Assembly: GCA_026399075.1 (NCBI GenBank)
Contig: JAPLRR010000079.1
Coordinates: 1 to 64,000 of the forward strand
Origin: Methylococcales bacterium
Lineage (GTDB): Bacteria > Pseudomonadota > Gammaproteobacteria > Methylococcales > Methylomonadaceae
DNA length: 64,000 nt
Reading direction: 5' to 3'
The notes under the pieces were generated by a model, which had not been told where the DNA came from, did no database searches, and worked only from the letters and a program-made list of their open reading frames with translations. This document shows, one piece after another, positions 63,571 to 64,000 of the stretch. Position numbers and translations under genes: made by a program. Within the stretch, counting starts at the first letter, position 1. Each line of letters opens with the position of its first letter.

Positions 63571-64000
63571 GAAAAGCTCCTTGGGAGTTGATATAAATTG
63601 GGTGTTGGCTTAGCGGTGCAATAAGCTTGGTTGTCCGATTCAAATGGACGGTGAATAACGGGTAATGTGGCTGCAAATTATAGGCCGTCTAAAAAAGCAT
63701 AATCCCATACAAGATTCGGAAAGGGGAGCAACCCGCCAAAAATTATGTGCCAAAGTCACATTGCTTGTTTAAGGCTAATTAGTTATCTTAATAAGCAGAT
63801 TAATAAAGCGTAGTTGTTGCCATAGAAATATGTGCCTATCGAGTTTTCCCCATCAAGGGGCTAAACAATTCCTAGTCCAATGATAGCAAAATAATCAAGT
63901 CCCGTTAAAAATGAATGCCTGCTATAACGGGAAACAGTTTGTATCCGATAGATAACCATCGTTTTATGGCCTATAGTTTTGACTTGGTGGCCATATTAAG
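63571..64000. other. Upstream region of acnB, 430 bases without a gene
   Basis: No open frame of note occurs to the window edge. It holds the acnB promoter on the minus strand. CCCGTTA...TAACGGG (63901-63931) is a 7-bp hairpin with a 17-base loop, and GTCC-GATTCAAAT-GGAC near 63629-63645 is a small stem. No convincing promoter boxes could be assigned. Confidence 0.4.

Noticed and set aside
63620-63650. T-arm-like stem with TTCAAAT, possible tRNA
   Set aside because: No acceptor, D-arm or anticodon stem could be placed around it; it is a short chance palindrome.

Overview
The window looks like a chromosomal segment of a free-living gammaproteobacterium. The markers are lpxC convergent with a DUF721/DciA gene, the rpoZ-spoT pair, a fimT-pilV-pilW-pilX-pilY1 minor pilin operon, acnB, zapE, uvrB and tag. 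The mid-range base composition, the many secreted or lipidated envelope proteins, two arylsulfatases and the families of palindromic repeats suggest a methanotroph-like member of Methylococcales. That placement is inference: no methane monooxygenase, methanol dehydrogenase or rRNA gene is present to confirm it.

Layout. (1) 1-1.8 kb is an A+T-rich accessory edge: an unrecognised gene, a small inverted-repeat element and a VapC-type PIN toxin with a small partner gene. (2) 1.98-32.3 kb is an unbroken run of minus-strand genes, nearly all for the cell envelope: a K+ channel with RCK domains, pirin, YceI, an MscS channel, two proteins built of 17-residue Gly/Ser/Trp repeats around a DUF2092 lipoprotein, an outer-membrane beta-barrel-like protein, a DUF1254 protein, an eight-haem cytochrome with TPRs, a SYLF protein, a lipoprotein hydrolase/DUF4105 pair, a lipoprotein with an internal duplication, arylsulfatase 1, a single-chain MmeI-like (type IIL) restriction-modification enzyme, a DUF3313 lipoprotein, the pqiA-pqiA-pqiB-pqiC lipid-transport operon, a small Cys-containing secreted protein, a second DUF3313 lipoprotein and arylsulfatase 2. 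(3) 32.7-36.6 kb is on the plus strand: a FixL/FixJ-like two-component system, tag and gloA. (4) 36.9-43.2 kb is a plus-strand operon of two exported caspase-like proteins (one WD40-caspase, one caspase with an EF-hand-like loop) and a glycine-zipper/coiled-coil lipoprotein. This is the most unusual part of the window. (5) 43.4-64 kb is mostly housekeeping: an aspartate aminotransferase, uvrB, the minor pilin operon, arfB, rpoZ-spoT, pgk, a thioredoxin-fold protein, zapE, lpxC, a DciA-like gene and acnB.

How the parts may work together. The 2-32 kb block reads as an envelope-maintenance and stress region: lipid transport (Pqi), lipid-binding proteins (SYLF, YceI), osmotic and ion channels, and sulfatases. 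The divergent two-component system next to arylsulfatase 2 is a candidate regulator. The caspase operon probably works outside the cytoplasm, because all three products carry export signals.

Palindromic repeats are frequent between genes. One copy lies inside the MmeI-like coding sequence and keeps the frame open. No tRNA, rRNA, CRISPR array, transposase or phage gene was found.
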